A stretch of 16,845 nt of DNA from Turicibacter sp. UBA7094. Lineage in GTDB: Bacteria; Bacillota_I; Bacilli_A; MOL361; Turicibacteraceae. Position 1 is the stretch's first letter, and every line of letters starts with the position of its first letter. Below are positions 6,186-14,783 of this stretch, in pieces. The DNA lies in assembly GCA_002493395.1 (NCBI GenBank), contig DKYS01000057.1:1-16845 (forward strand), in the 5' to 3' direction. Position numbers and translations under genes: made by a program. Under the pieces are notes generated by a model that was given only the letters and a program-made list of their open reading frames with translations, did no database searches and had not been told where the DNA came from.

Positions 6186-7541
6186 ATGTTACACAAAATA
6201 TTAATTGCTAATCGTGGGGAAATTGCTGTTCGAATTATTCGAGCGTGTAAAGAAATGGGGATTGAAACGGTCGCCATTTATTCAACGGCGGATGATCGAG
6301 GATTACATGTTGACTTAGCTGATGAGGCAATTTGTGTTGGGCCGACTAAAATTCAGGATAGTTATTTAAATATGAATAATATTTTAAGTGCTGCTGTAGC
6401 GACTGGGTGTGACGCCATTCATCCTGGGTTTGGGTTCCTTTCTGAAAATAGTACTTTTGCATCGTTAACCGAAGAGTTAGGGATTAAATTTATTGGTCCT
6501 AAAGGATCGGTTATTGATCAAATGGGAAATAAATCTAAGGCTCGCGAAATGATGGTTCAATCGGGGGTTCCTGTTGTTCCAGGTTCGGATGGTTTAATTC
6601 AAACAGTTGAAGCCGGAAAAGAGATTGCTAAGAAAATTGGGTATCCGGTATTAGTAAAGGCCTCTGCCGGGGGTGGAGGACGTGGAATGCGTATTATCCG
6701 TAAGGAATCAGAATTTGAGGATTTATTTCAGACGGCAAAATTAGAGGCTAAAATGGCTTTTGGTGATGATTCGATGTATATGGAGAAGTTTATTGAGAAT
6801 CCAAGACACATTGAATTTCAAATTTTAGCGGATCAACATGGTAACGTTGTTCATTTATATGATCGTGATTGTTCTGTTCAAAGACGAAATCAAAAAGTAA
6901 TTGAAGAGGCACCGTCACCTGTATTAGATCAGGAAACTCGTCAGCAAATGGGAGAAATGGCAATTCTCGCTGCCAAAACGGTGGGTTATGAAAATGCCGG
7001 AACAATTGAATTCTTATTAGATAGACATCATAATTTTTATTTTATTGAGATGAATACGCGTATTCAAGTTGAGCATCCCATTACGGAAATGATTACGGGA
7101 ATTGATTTAATTAAAGAACAGATTAAGATTGCTTCCAATTTACCGTTATCTTTTACACAGGAGGAAATCCGAATTCACGGACATGCAATGGAATGCCGAA
7201 TTAATGCCGAAAATCCCCGTCAAAATTTTAAACCCTCTCCAGGAATGATAGAGGTTCTAAATTTACCAAGTGGGTTTGGAGTTCGGGTGGACACAGCAGT
7301 TTATCAAGGGTATGAAATTCCACCATTTTATGATTCAATGGTTGGAAAGCTGATTGTTCACGGGGAAACACGGGAAGAAGCAGTCGCTAAAATGAAGCGT
7401 TCGTTGGAAGAATTAGTGGTTACGGGAATTGAAACAAATATTGATTTCCAATACGCTATTATGGAGCATCCGTGTTTTATTAGTAATGATTATGATACTG
7501 GGTTTATCCAAAAACATATGTGTGAATTGGAGGTGGGATAA
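6186..7541 (+). CDS. accC: Acetyl-CoA carboxylase, biotin carboxylase subunit
   Basis: 451-aa ATP-grasp enzyme that carboxylates biotin on AccB using ATP and bicarbonate. The N-terminal domain starts KILIANRGEIAVRIIRA. The ATP-binding glycine loop is at 160-168 (SAGGGGRGM), with Lys158 before it. His208 and Lys237 match the E. coli ATP-site residues, and E275, E288, N290, R292, Q294 and E296 (FIEMNTRIQVEHPITE) form the metal and bicarbonate site. Length is normal for AccC. The ribosome-binding site is GGTGAGGTG, ending about 8 nt before the ATG. The gene lies 38 bp after accB and 3 bp before accD. It could in principle serve another biotin enzyme, but its neighbours make acetyl-CoA carboxylase the clear role. 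Confidence 0.97.
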   Translation: MLHKILIANRGEIAVRIIRACKEMGIETVAIYSTADDRGLHVDLADEAICVGPTKIQDSYLNMNNILSAAVATGCDAIHPGFGFLSENSTFASLTEELGIKFIGPKGSVIDQMGNKSKAREMMVQSGVPVVPGSDGLIQTVEAGKEIAKKIGYPVLVKASAGGGGRGMRIIRKESEFEDLFQTAKLEAKMAFGDDSMYMEKFIENPRHIEFQILADQHGNVVHLYDRDCSVQRRNQKVIEEAPSPVLDQETRQQMGEMAILAAKTVGYENAGTIEFLLDRHHNFYFIEMNTRIQVEHPITEMITGIDLIKEQIKIASNLPLSFTQEEIRIHGHAMECRINAENPRQNFKPSPGMIEVLNLPSGFGVRVDTAVYQGYEIPPFYDSMVGKLIVHGETREEAVAKMKRSLEELVVTGIETNIDFQYAIMEHPCFISNDYDTGFIQKHMCELEVG

Positions 7542-7544
7542 TAA

Positions 7545-8387
7545 ATGGGATTTTTTCTACAACGGCAACGAAAATTAAAAACTTCCACTCCAAAAAGGGA
7601 TATTAATGAGGGGATTTATACCAAGTGTGAATCGTGTAAAGAAGTTATAGCTGTTATGCAATTAAGTTCTAATTTAGAAGTTTGCCCGACTTGTGGGTTT
7701 CATCACCGGATGACGGCAAAAAAACGTTTAGAAAGTCTAATTGATCCGGGCAGTTTTAAGGAAATTAACCGTCGTCTTCATACACTTAATCCTTTGAATT
7801 TTCCAGGGTATGAGGAGAAAATCGAAGGATTAATGGAGGCGAATGATTTAAATGAAGCAGTGGTAACTGGTATTGGGAAAATTGCCGGAGAAAGTGTGGC
7901 GATTGGAATTATGGACAGTCATTTTTTAATGGCTAGTATGGGATCTGTTGTTGGTGAAAAGGTAACTCGCTTGATTGAGGTGTCCATTTCACGGAGATTA
8001 CCACTTATTATGGTTTGTGCTTCAGGTGGTGCAAGGATGCAGGAGGGAATTTATTCCCTTATGCAAATGGCTAAAACATCAGCCGCTCTTGCCAAACATA
8101 ACGATGCGGGTCTTCTTTATATTAGTGTTTTAACTCACCCAACAATGGGGGGAGTTACAGCGTCGTTTGCGACACTTGGGGATATTATTATTGCAGAAAA
8201 GGGTGCTTCTGTAGGATTTGCCGGTCGTCGAGTAGTTGAACAGACAATTAAGCAAAAGCTTCCAGATCATTTTCAAACTGCTGAATTCTTACAGGAGAAA
8301 GGTCTTGTAGATTTAGTGGTTTCTCGCCAAGAGCTAAAACAGACACTGGCTAAATTAATAGACTTGCACGAAGGGAGTGAGGGGTAG
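7545..8387 (+). CDS. accD: Acetyl-CoA carboxylase, carboxyltransferase beta subunit
   Basis: 280-aa beta subunit, which with AccA moves the carboxyl group from biotin to acetyl-CoA to give malonyl-CoA. It has the AccD zinc ribbon, C28-x2-C31 and C47-x2-C50, then the crotonase-like carboxyltransferase fold. Within it are ASGGARMQEG (159-168) for the acyl-CoA oxyanion site, THPTMGGVTASFATLGD (197-213), and GASVGFAGRRVVEQT (220-234). The ATG at 7545 follows the accC stop by 3 bp; its ribosome-binding site AGGTGGG lies in the last accC codons, which suggests coupled translation. The stop TAG (8385-8387) directly abuts the accA ATG, consistent with equal subunit production. Confidence 0.97.
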   Translation: MGFFLQRQRKLKTSTPKRDINEGIYTKCESCKEVIAVMQLSSNLEVCPTCGFHHRMTAKKRLESLIDPGSFKEINRRLHTLNPLNFPGYEEKIEGLMEANDLNEAVVTGIGKIAGESVAIGIMDSHFLMASMGSVVGEKVTRLIEVSISRRLPLIMVCASGGARMQEGIYSLMQMAKTSAALAKHNDAGLLYISVLTHPTMGGVTASFATLGDIIIAEKGASVGFAGRRVVEQTIKQKLPDHFQTAEFLQEKGLVDLVVSRQELKQTLAKLIDLHEGSEG

Positions 8388-9326
8388 ATGTCTATTCTTG
8401 ATTTAGAGATGAAGATTGCGGAGATTGAGACGAAGTTAAATGAGATTTCCTCAGATAATCACCAAGAGATAGAACAGTTGCAACAACAATTGCATCGTTA
8501 TAAAAGCCGAGCTTATCAGCATTTAACGGCTTGGGATCACGTTACCTTAGCACGTCACCCTAAACGTCCGAAAGCACGCGAGTATATTGAGTATATTTTT
8601 GATTCTTTTATTGAGTTACATGGGGATCGTTTATACCGAGATGATGAAGCTATTATTGGAGGGATTGCTAAATTAGGGAATCAGTCCGTAACTGTCATTG
8701 CCCATCAAAAAGGATGTACGACCTCAGAAAATATTAAATGTAATTTTGGAATGCCACATCCAGAAGGATATCGAAAAGCGTTACGTCTAATGAAACAGGC
8801 TGAAAAATTTAATCGTCCGATTATTACCTTTATTGATACCCCAGGGGCTTATCCAGGACCTGAGGCTGAGGAACGAGGACAAGGTCATGCGATTGCGGAG
8901 TGTTTACGTGAAATGTCTAGTTTAACCGTTCCAACTTTATCTATTGTTATTGGAGAAGGTGGGAGTGGCGGAGCATTAGCATTAGGGGTCAGTGATGAAA
9001 TCTGGATGTTACAATATGCCGTTTACTCTATTTTATCCCCAGAGGGATTTGCTTCTATCTTATATAAAGATGGTTCACGAGCACAGGAGGCGGCCGAAGT
9101 GATGAAGTTGACAGCCCAAGATTATTTAAATAGGGGAATTATTGAAAAAATTATTAAGGAGCCGACAGGCGGAGCCCATCAGTTTCCTCAATATGCGTTT
9201 GACCAATTAAAAGATCAATTAGAAGGATATTTATTACAGATAAAAAAAGTAACGGCAAAACAACTTTTAAATAAACGTTATAAAAAATATAGATTGATTG
9301 GGGAATACGATTCTCTTAATCGTTAG
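8388..9326 (+). CDS. accA: Acetyl-CoA carboxylase, carboxyltransferase alpha subunit
   Basis: 312-aa alpha subunit, partner of AccD. The N-terminal 1-45 is a heptad-like helix (LEMKIAEIETKL...EIEQLQQQL), followed by WDHVTLARHPKRPKAREYI, FIELHGDR (74-81), TFIDTPGAYPGPEAEERGQ (147-165) and the oxyanion-loop region GEGGSGGALALG (189-200). All are family hallmarks, and the length matches AccA of other Firmicutes. The start codon follows the accD stop with no gap; the ribosome-binding purines (GGAGTGAGGGG) are the last codons of accD. The FabH gene follows after 26 bp. Confidence 0.97.
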   Translation: MSILDLEMKIAEIETKLNEISSDNHQEIEQLQQQLHRYKSRAYQHLTAWDHVTLARHPKRPKAREYIEYIFDSFIELHGDRLYRDDEAIIGGIAKLGNQSVTVIAHQKGCTTSENIKCNFGMPHPEGYRKALRLMKQAEKFNRPIITFIDTPGAYPGPEAEERGQGHAIAECLREMSSLTVPTLSIVIGEGGSGGALALGVSDEIWMLQYAVYSILSPEGFASILYKDGSRAQEAAEVMKLTAQDYLNRGIIEKIIKEPTGGAHQFPQYAFDQLKDQLEGYLLQIKKVTAKQLLNKRYKKYRLIGEYDSLNR

Positions 9327-9352
9327 AGTGTGAGAAAGCTGAGGTGAACTTA

Positions 9353-10318
9353 GTGGGGATTAAAATTATTGGAAGTGGACATTGCGTTCCTGCTACTAAA
9401 CTGAGTAATAGGCATTTAGAATCAATTGTAGATACGACAGATGAGTGGATTTTTACACGAACGGGAATTTCAAGCCGCTATCTGGTAACGACCGAAGATA
9501 CTAATGATTTAGCTTATGGTGCAGCTAGATGTGCGATTGAATCAGCAGCTATTGATCCGACAGAAATTGGTTTGATTATTGTTGCAACCTTTACTCCTGA
9601 ACAATTAACACCTTCAACGGCCTGTTTAGTTCAAGCGAGACTCGGACTTAATCAGCAACCTGTTATCGCGTTTGATATGAATGCAGCTTGTACGGGATTT
9701 GTTTATGCACTGGTAACGGCCGAACAGTTTTTGAAATCAAGTAAGATAAAGAAGGCTTTAGTTATTGGGGCAGAAGTATTATCTAAAATTATGGATTGGA
9801 ATGATCGATCAACATGTGTTTTATTCGGTGATGGTGCGGGCGCAGTTGTGATTGAATGGGACGAAGTAGATTCACCAAGTTTTTATTTAAATTGTGAAGG
9901 TGATGGGGACGTGCTAGGTACGAGCAAATTACCTGTTAACAATCCACTTCACCAAACGGGGACTTCACCTATTTCTTTTCATATGAACGGGGCATCAGTT
10001 TTTAAGTTTGCGGTAACTGCGATTAAAGAAACGGTAACAACACTTTTAATGGAAAATAACCTAACGTTAGAAGAGATTGATTTGATTATTCCTCATCAGG
10101 CGAATAAGCGGATCATTGATAAGGTTGTTAAAGATTTAAATGCGTCACCTGAGCAATTCTTTTTAAATGTCTCTGAGTATGGCAATACGTCAGCGGCCAG
10201 TATTCCGATTGCGTTAAATGAGGCAATAAAAAAACAGAGAATTAAGGCTGGTAATCGTGTGATGCTAGTTGGATTTGGTGGGGGATTAACGTGGGGCGGA
10301 TGTATTGTCTCAATTTAG
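9353..10318 (+). CDS. fabH: 3-oxoacyl-ACP synthase III (initiating condensing enzyme)
   Basis: 321-aa thiolase-fold enzyme that condenses an acyl-CoA primer (acetyl-CoA or branched acyl-CoA) with malonyl-ACP and starts fatty-acid synthesis. The catalytic triad is Cys113 (NAACTGF), His248 (PHQANKRI) and Asn278 (YGNTSAAS). The N-terminal GIKIIGSGHCVPATKLSN is typical, as is DEWIFTRTGISSR (30-42). Start choice: a GTG at 9344 lies inside the GAGGTGA ribosome-binding site (9341-9347), whereas the GTG at 9353 sits at correct spacing and gives the usual MGIKIIG start. Primer preference cannot be judged from the sequence. No acpP gene follows it, unlike many Firmicute clusters. Confidence 0.95.
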   Translation: MGIKIIGSGHCVPATKLSNRHLESIVDTTDEWIFTRTGISSRYLVTTEDTNDLAYGAARCAIESAAIDPTEIGLIIVATFTPEQLTPSTACLVQARLGLNQQPVIAFDMNAACTGFVYALVTAEQFLKSSKIKKALVIGAEVLSKIMDWNDRSTCVLFGDGAGAVVIEWDEVDSPSFYLNCEGDGDVLGTSKLPVNNPLHQTGTSPISFHMNGASVFKFAVTAIKETVTTLLMENNLTLEEIDLIIPHQANKRIIDKVVKDLNASPEQFFLNVSEYGNTSAASIPIALNEAIKKQRIKAGNRVMLVGFGGGLTWGGCIVSI

Positions 10319-10345
10319 AATACGAATATAAAGGAGGATAAAAAG

Positions 10346-11275
10346 ATGTCTTTGACAACTTTATTAAATATAAAATATCCAATTATTCAAGGGGGGATGG
10401 CGAATATCTCCTTAGCTGAATTGGCAGCGGCAGTCTCTAATGCGGGTGGTTTAGGCATCATTGGTTCTGGAGGTTGGGATGCCAACCGATTACGGGAAGA
10501 AGTGAGAAAATGCAAACAATTAACAGATAAACCATTTGGGGTTAATTTAATGTTAATGAACCCTTATTGTGATGAGCTAGCCAAAGTTATTGTGGAAGAA
10601 GGTGTTTTAGTTGTAACGACAGGGGCGGGGAGCCCAGGTCCATACATTGGAATGTTTAAGGAGGCTGGAATTAAAATCATTCCTGTTGTTCCTTCCGTAG
10701 CTCTAGCTAAACGGGTGGCAAGATTAGGGGTCGATGCGATTATTGCGGAAGGAACGGAATCGGGTGGTCATGTAGGAGAATTAACGACAATGGCTCTTTT
10801 ACCTCAAGTCGTTGATGCTGTTGATTTACCTGTTATTGCCGCAGGTGGGATTGCGGATGGACGCGGAATGGTTGCAGCAATGGCCTTAGGAGCTTGCGGG
10901 GTTCAAATCGGAACACGTTTTTTAACAGCAAAAGAGTGTCCTGTTCATGAAAATTATAAGCAAGCTATCTTAAAGGCGAAGGATACTGATACAGTTGTGA
11001 CTGGACGAAGCGTTGGAGTTCCAGTGCGTTGTTTGAAAAACCCAATGACAAGAGAATATGTAGCCCTTGAGAAAAAAGGAGTTTCTGCTGAAGAACTTGA
11101 ATATTTAACACTCGGATCTTTGCGTAAAGCCGTTCTTGATGGAGATGTTAAGGGTGGTTCGGTGATGGTCGGACAAGTGGCAGGAATGCTTTCAGAGGTT
11201 CAAACAGTTTCAGAAATTATAGAGGATATTTATCAACATGCATCAAAAGTTATGGAAGATTTAAAAGTAGGTTAA
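10346..11275 (+). CDS. fabK: Enoyl-ACP reductase II (FMN-dependent FabK)
   Basis: 309-aa TIM-barrel flavoprotein that reduces trans-2-enoyl-ACP with NAD(P)H, the last step of each elongation round. Motifs are QGGMA (15-19), SNAGGLGIIGSGG (31-43), the canonical TESGGHVGELTTMALLPQVVD with catalytic His142, AAGGIADGRG, and GTRFLTAKECPVHENYK. The match to the streptococcal FabK pattern is close, including the terminal GSVMVGQVAGM segment. This is the triclosan-insensitive enzyme type; no FabI is present in the window. The ribosome-binding site is AAGGAGGA 8 nt before the ATG. The gene is flanked by fabH and fabD, and the position supports the call strongly. Confidence 0.95.
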   Translation: MSLTTLLNIKYPIIQGGMANISLAELAAAVSNAGGLGIIGSGGWDANRLREEVRKCKQLTDKPFGVNLMLMNPYCDELAKVIVEEGVLVVTTGAGSPGPYIGMFKEAGIKIIPVVPSVALAKRVARLGVDAIIAEGTESGGHVGELTTMALLPQVVDAVDLPVIAAGGIADGRGMVAAMALGACGVQIGTRFLTAKECPVHENYKQAILKAKDTDTVVTGRSVGVPVRCLKNPMTREYVALEKKGVSAEELEYLTLGSLRKAVLDGDVKGGSVMVGQVAGMLSEVQTVSEIIEDIYQHASKVMEDLKVG

Positions 11276-11296
11276 GTGATAGGGGGGCAAAATAAT

Positions 11297-12226
11297 ATGT
11301 CGAAAATCGCATTTTTATTTTCTGGTCAAGGATCTCAGTATGTTGGAATGGGAAAATCATTTTATGAATCAAGTGAAACTGCTCGCCAATTAATGGATGA
11401 AGCTAATCGTATTCTTCCATTTAATTTAAAAGAAATTTGCTTTGAGGATTCTAACCAATTAATTAATCAAACGACTTATACACAACCCGCTATTTTTGTT
11501 GTTTCACAGATGGCATTAGCGTTATTACAAGAGGCAGGAATTAAAGCAGACGTCGTAGCCGGTTTTAGTTTAGGAGAGTATTCTGCCTTATGTGCAGCAG
11601 ATACCTTTGATTTTACAGAAGGGGTTTCACTTGTTGCTAAACGAGGAGAGTTGATGGGAGCATCTTCTCATAATGGGAAAATGGCGGCTTTATTAGGGTT
11701 AGACATTGAAAAAGCTCAAGCTGTTTGTGAGGAAGCATCCTCTAAAGGAATTGTGGAGTTAGCTAATTTAAATTGTCCAGGTCAAATAGTGGTTGGTGGA
11801 GAAGCGGGAGCTGTTGACTACGCTTGTGAGATTGCTAAAAATTATGGAGCAAAACGTGCGTTAGTTTTACCTGTTAGTGGACCTTTCCATACTTCTTTAT
11901 TAAAAGAAACAGCCCAAGTGTTCGGTCAGTTATTGGAATCTAAAGCATTGAATGCTCCACAAATACCTATTGTGTTAAATGTACTTGGAGATTACTATCA
12001 ATCAGACTTAGATTTAAAAGATTTAATGGTTGCTCAAATGGCAACTAGTGTGAAATGGGAATCAAGTATTCGTCAAATGCTTGAAAATGGAGTAGATACT
12101 TTTATTGAAATCGGTCCAGGAAAAACATTAAGCGGATTTGTAAAAAAAATTAATCGTCAGGTTAAAATTTTAAACGTTGAAGATATGGAATCGTTACAAA
12201 AAACATTAGATGAATTGTGTGCCTAG
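11297..12226 (+). CDS. fabD: Malonyl-CoA:ACP transacylase
   Basis: 309-aa acyltransferase that loads malonate onto ACP. The N-terminal FLFSGQGSQYVGMG is the family signature (oxyanion Gln near 11), the nucleophile is Ser91 in GFSLGEYSAL, Arg116 binds the malonyl carboxylate, and His198 (GPFHTSLL) completes the dyad. The residue before the serine is Phe, where many FabDs have His (GHSLGE); other residues vary there in clostridial enzymes, so activity is still expected. Start choice: a GTG directly after the fabK stop (11276) lies upstream of AGGGGGG (11281-11287), while the ATG at 11297 lies 9 nt after it and is preferred. The stop codon overlaps the fabG ribosome-binding site TAGGAGG. Confidence 0.95.
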   Translation: MSKIAFLFSGQGSQYVGMGKSFYESSETARQLMDEANRILPFNLKEICFEDSNQLINQTTYTQPAIFVVSQMALALLQEAGIKADVVAGFSLGEYSALCAADTFDFTEGVSLVAKRGELMGASSHNGKMAALLGLDIEKAQAVCEEASSKGIVELANLNCPGQIVVGGEAGAVDYACEIAKNYGAKRALVLPVSGPFHTSLLKETAQVFGQLLESKALNAPQIPIVLNVLGDYYQSDLDLKDLMVAQMATSVKWESSIRQMLENGVDTFIEIGPGKTLSGFVKKINRQVKILNVEDMESLQKTLDELCA

Positions 12227-12238
12227 GAGGAATTTTAA

Positions 12239-12982
12239 ATGAAATTAAATGGTAAAGTAGCGCTTGTAACGGGTGGATCACGTGGAATTGGATCGGCTAT
12301 TGCATTGAAGTTAGCTTCCTTAGGATGTGATGTGGCGATTAACTATGCAGGAAATGTTAAAATGGCCGAAGAAACGTTGGCTGGTGTAAAAGAATATGGT
12401 GTAAATGCTGCGATTTATCAGGCGAATGTTGCGAATTACGATGAAGTGGAGTCGATGACAAAGCAAATTATTAAAGATTTTGGACATTTGGATATTATTA
12501 TTAATAATGCTGGAATTACTGCGGATGGTTTAATGATGCGTATGGATCAACAGTCGTTTGATTCTGTCATTGATGTTAATTTAAAAGGAACATGGAATGT
12601 CTGCAAAAGTATTACACGCCCTATTTTAAAACAACGTTCAGGTGTTATTATCAATTTATCATCTGTTGTTGGTTTGAATGGAAATGTTGGACAAGCGAAC
12701 TATGCGGCATCTAAGGCTGGGGTTATTGGATTAACAAAATCATTAGCAAAAGAGTTCGCTTCTCGAAACGTTCGTGTTAATGCGGTTGCTCCTGGGTATG
12801 TGAAATCAGATATGACAGCTAAATTATCAGAAGAGATTACGGAAAAAGTATTAGAAAATATTCCATTAGGACAACTAGGAGAAGTAGAGGATATCGCTAA
12901 TGCAGTTGCCTTTTTAGTAAGTGATGAGGCACGATATATTACAGGTCAAGTTTTAGTCGTTGATGGTGGAATGGCTATTTAA
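12239..12982 (+). CDS. fabG: 3-oxoacyl-ACP reductase
   Basis: 247-aa short-chain dehydrogenase that reduces 3-oxoacyl-ACP with NADPH. The cofactor loop is TGGSRGIG (11-18), NNAG lies at 89-92, and Asn114, Ser142, Tyr155 and Lys159 (GQANYAASKAG) form the catalytic tetrad, spaced as in E. coli FabG. The C-terminal YITGQVLVVDGGMAI is typical. Length is exactly that of the family. It lies 12 bp after fabD, whose stop TAG is part of the TAGGAGG ribosome-binding site; fabF follows after 18 bp. Confidence 0.97.
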   Translation: MKLNGKVALVTGGSRGIGSAIALKLASLGCDVAINYAGNVKMAEETLAGVKEYGVNAAIYQANVANYDEVESMTKQIIKDFGHLDIIINNAGITADGLMMRMDQQSFDSVIDVNLKGTWNVCKSITRPILKQRSGVIINLSSVVGLNGNVGQANYAASKAGVIGLTKSLAKEFASRNVRVNAVAPGYVKSDMTAKLSEEITEKVLENIPLGQLGEVEDIANAVAFLVSDEARYITGQVLVVDGGMAI

Positions 12983-13000
12983 GGAAGGAAGGTGTCGTAG

Positions 13001-14239
13001 ATGAGTAAGCGTAGAGTCGTAGTAACTGGTTTAGGAACAGTTTGTCCTGTAGGTAATGATGTTGAGACAATGTGGGAGAATATTAAAGCTGGAGTCTGTG
13101 GAATTGATGAAATTACACATTTTGATACAACAGATTTTAAAGTTAAATTAGCTGGAGAAATAAAAAATCTTAATGTAGAAGATTATATTAATAAAAAAGA
13201 AGCGAAACGTTTAGATCGCTTTAGTCAATTAGCCTTAATTGCTGCTAAACAGGCTTATGAAGATTCAAAACTTAATCGTGAGGAAATTGATGCAAATCGT
13301 TTTGGTGTTATTTTAAGTTCTGGAATCGGTGGAATAGGAACAATCGAATCTGAAAAGGAAAAGGGAATAAAGAAGGGGTATGAACGTGTATCACCATTCT
13401 TTATTCCGATGGCGATTGGAAATTTAGCTGCTGGGAATGTTGCGATTATGCTAGGAGCTAAAGGAGCTTGTTTAGACATCGTAACAGCATGTGCTGCTGG
13501 AACAAACTCAATTGGTGAAGCATTTAAATATGTGCGTGATGGGTATGCAGATATAATGTTAACCGGTGGAGCTGAAGCTTCAATTACTCCTCTTGGTATT
13601 GGTGGGTTTTCTTCAATGAAGGCATTATCAACAGCTACTGATAAAAATCGTGCCTCAATCCCATTTGATGCTGAGCGTAATGGATTTGTGATGGGTGAAG
13701 GTGCTGGGGCCTTAGTATTAGAAGAATACGAGCATGCTAAAAAACGCGGTGCTAAAATTTATGCAGAAATTATTGGTTATGGGGTAAGTTGTGATGCTTT
13801 CCATATGACAGCACCAGATGCAGAAGCAAATGGGGCAGCTGCTTGTTTTACGATGGCACTAAATGATGCAGGAGTATCAGCAGATGATATTGACTATATT
13901 AATGCTCATGGAACATCAACGCCATTAAATGATAAATTAGAAACGTTAGGTGTTAAAAAGGTTTTTGGTGAAGATACAAAAGTTATGTTAAGTTCAACTA
14001 AAGGGCATACCGGTCACCTTTTAGGGGCCGCTGGAGCGGTTGAAGCGATTATTACGATTAAATCATTACAGGATGGATTCGTTCCTGGAACAATTAATTA
14101 CTCGCAACCTGATCCAGAATGTAATCTAGACATTGTTCCTAATGAAGGCCGTAAAAAGGATATTAACTATGCGTTATCTAATTCATTAGGATTTGGTGGA
14201 CATAATGCATGCGTTGTATTTAAAAAATATGCAGGATAA
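13001..14239 (+). CDS. fabF: 3-oxoacyl-ACP synthase II (elongating condensing enzyme)
   Basis: 412-aa ketosynthase that condenses acyl-ACP with malonyl-ACP in chain elongation. The Cys-His-His triad is complete: Cys164 (VTACAAGTNS), His303 (NAHGTSTPLND) and His339, with Lys334 in the STKGHTGHLLGAAG motif (332-345). The C-terminal GFGGHNACVVF is present. The N-terminus RRVVVTGLGTVCPVG is standard, and the purine-rich AAGGAAGGAAGGTG supplies the ribosome-binding site. FabF rather than FabB is supported by gene order and overall sequence. It is the only elongating ketosynthase in the cluster; no fabA/fabB pair for anaerobic unsaturated-fatty-acid synthesis is present. Confidence 0.97.
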   Translation: MSKRRVVVTGLGTVCPVGNDVETMWENIKAGVCGIDEITHFDTTDFKVKLAGEIKNLNVEDYINKKEAKRLDRFSQLALIAAKQAYEDSKLNREEIDANRFGVILSSGIGGIGTIESEKEKGIKKGYERVSPFFIPMAIGNLAAGNVAIMLGAKGACLDIVTACAAGTNSIGEAFKYVRDGYADIMLTGGAEASITPLGIGGFSSMKALSTATDKNRASIPFDAERNGFVMGEGAGALVLEEYEHAKKRGAKIYAEIIGYGVSCDAFHMTAPDAEANGAAACFTMALNDAGVSADDIDYINAHGTSTPLNDKLETLGVKKVFGEDTKVMLSSTKGHTGHLLGAAGAVEAIITIKSLQDGFVPGTINYSQPDPECNLDIVPNEGRKKDINYALSNSLGFGGHNACVVFKKYAG

Positions 14240-14288
14240 ATCATAAAATTTTTTCTATATTATATGTGAGAAAAGGGAGAGCATTAAA

Positions 14289-14717
14289 ATGGTTTTAAAT
14301 AGTAATCAAATTCAAGAAATCATTCCCCACCGATATCCATTTTTGTTAGTTGATCGTATTGATGAATTGGAACCGGGAAAAAGGGCGTTAGGAGTCAAAT
14401 GCATATCTGCAAATGAAATGCAATTTATGGGACATTTTCCTCAGCAACATGTGATGCCAGGAGTATTAATCATTGAAGCACTTGCACAAGTAGGTGCAGT
14501 CGCTATTCTAAGCTTGGAAGACAATAAAGGTAAAATTGTTTATTTTGCTGGAATTAAATCAGCTAAGTTTAGACAAAAAGTTGTCCCAGGTGACGTTTTA
14601 ACTCTAGAAACTGAATTAATTAAGGTTAAGGGAAGTATAGGTGTAGGAAAAGCGGTTGCTACGCTAAATGGTAAAGTAGCAGTGGAGGCAGAACTTACAT
14701 TTGCCATTGGGGCATAA
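14289..14717 (+). CDS. fabZ: 3-hydroxyacyl-ACP dehydratase
   Basis: 142-aa single hot-dog-fold dehydratase that converts 3-hydroxyacyl-ACP to trans-2-enoyl-ACP. The catalytic His49 is in MGHFPQQHVMPG and Glu63 is in LIIEALAQ, both conserved. IIPHRYPFLLVDRI (11-24) is the FabZ N-terminal signature, and FAGIKSAKFRQKVVPGD the C-terminal one. The usual Pro before VMPG is His here (QQHVMPG). The ribosome-binding site is AAAGGGAGAG. It is the last gene of the operon, 49 bp after fabF, and is followed by a strong terminator. A FabN-like isomerising variant cannot be excluded from sequence alone. Confidence 0.96.
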   Translation: MVLNSNQIQEIIPHRYPFLLVDRIDELEPGKRALGVKCISANEMQFMGHFPQQHVMPGVLIIEALAQVGAVAILSLEDNKGKIVYFAGIKSAKFRQKVVPGDVLTLETELIKVKGSIGVGKAVATLNGKVAVEAELTFAIGA

Positions 14718-14723
14718 TAGAAT

Positions 14724-14783
14724 AATAAAAACTGTTTTAAAATAAGGTGTCATACCTGAATTTTAAAACAGTTTTTATTTTTT
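14724..14783 (+). terminator. Long hairpin terminator closing the acc-fab operon
   Basis: A perfect 20-bp inverted repeat (14724-14743 with 14760-14779, beginning AATAAAAACTG) encloses a 16-nt loop. The loop holds its own 4-bp stem, AGGT-GTCAT-ACCT (14745-14757). A T run ends at 14783. It lies 7 bp after the fabZ stop. The arm is unusually long for a terminator. Confidence 0.8.

Noticed and set aside
9344..9352. GTG at 9344 as start of fabH.
   Set aside because: It lies inside GAGGTGA, the ribosome-binding site for the GTG at 9353, which gives the typical MGIKIIG start.
11276..11296. GTG at 11276 as start of fabD.
   Set aside because: It abuts the fabK stop and lies before the AGGGGGG ribosome-binding site of the ATG at 11297.
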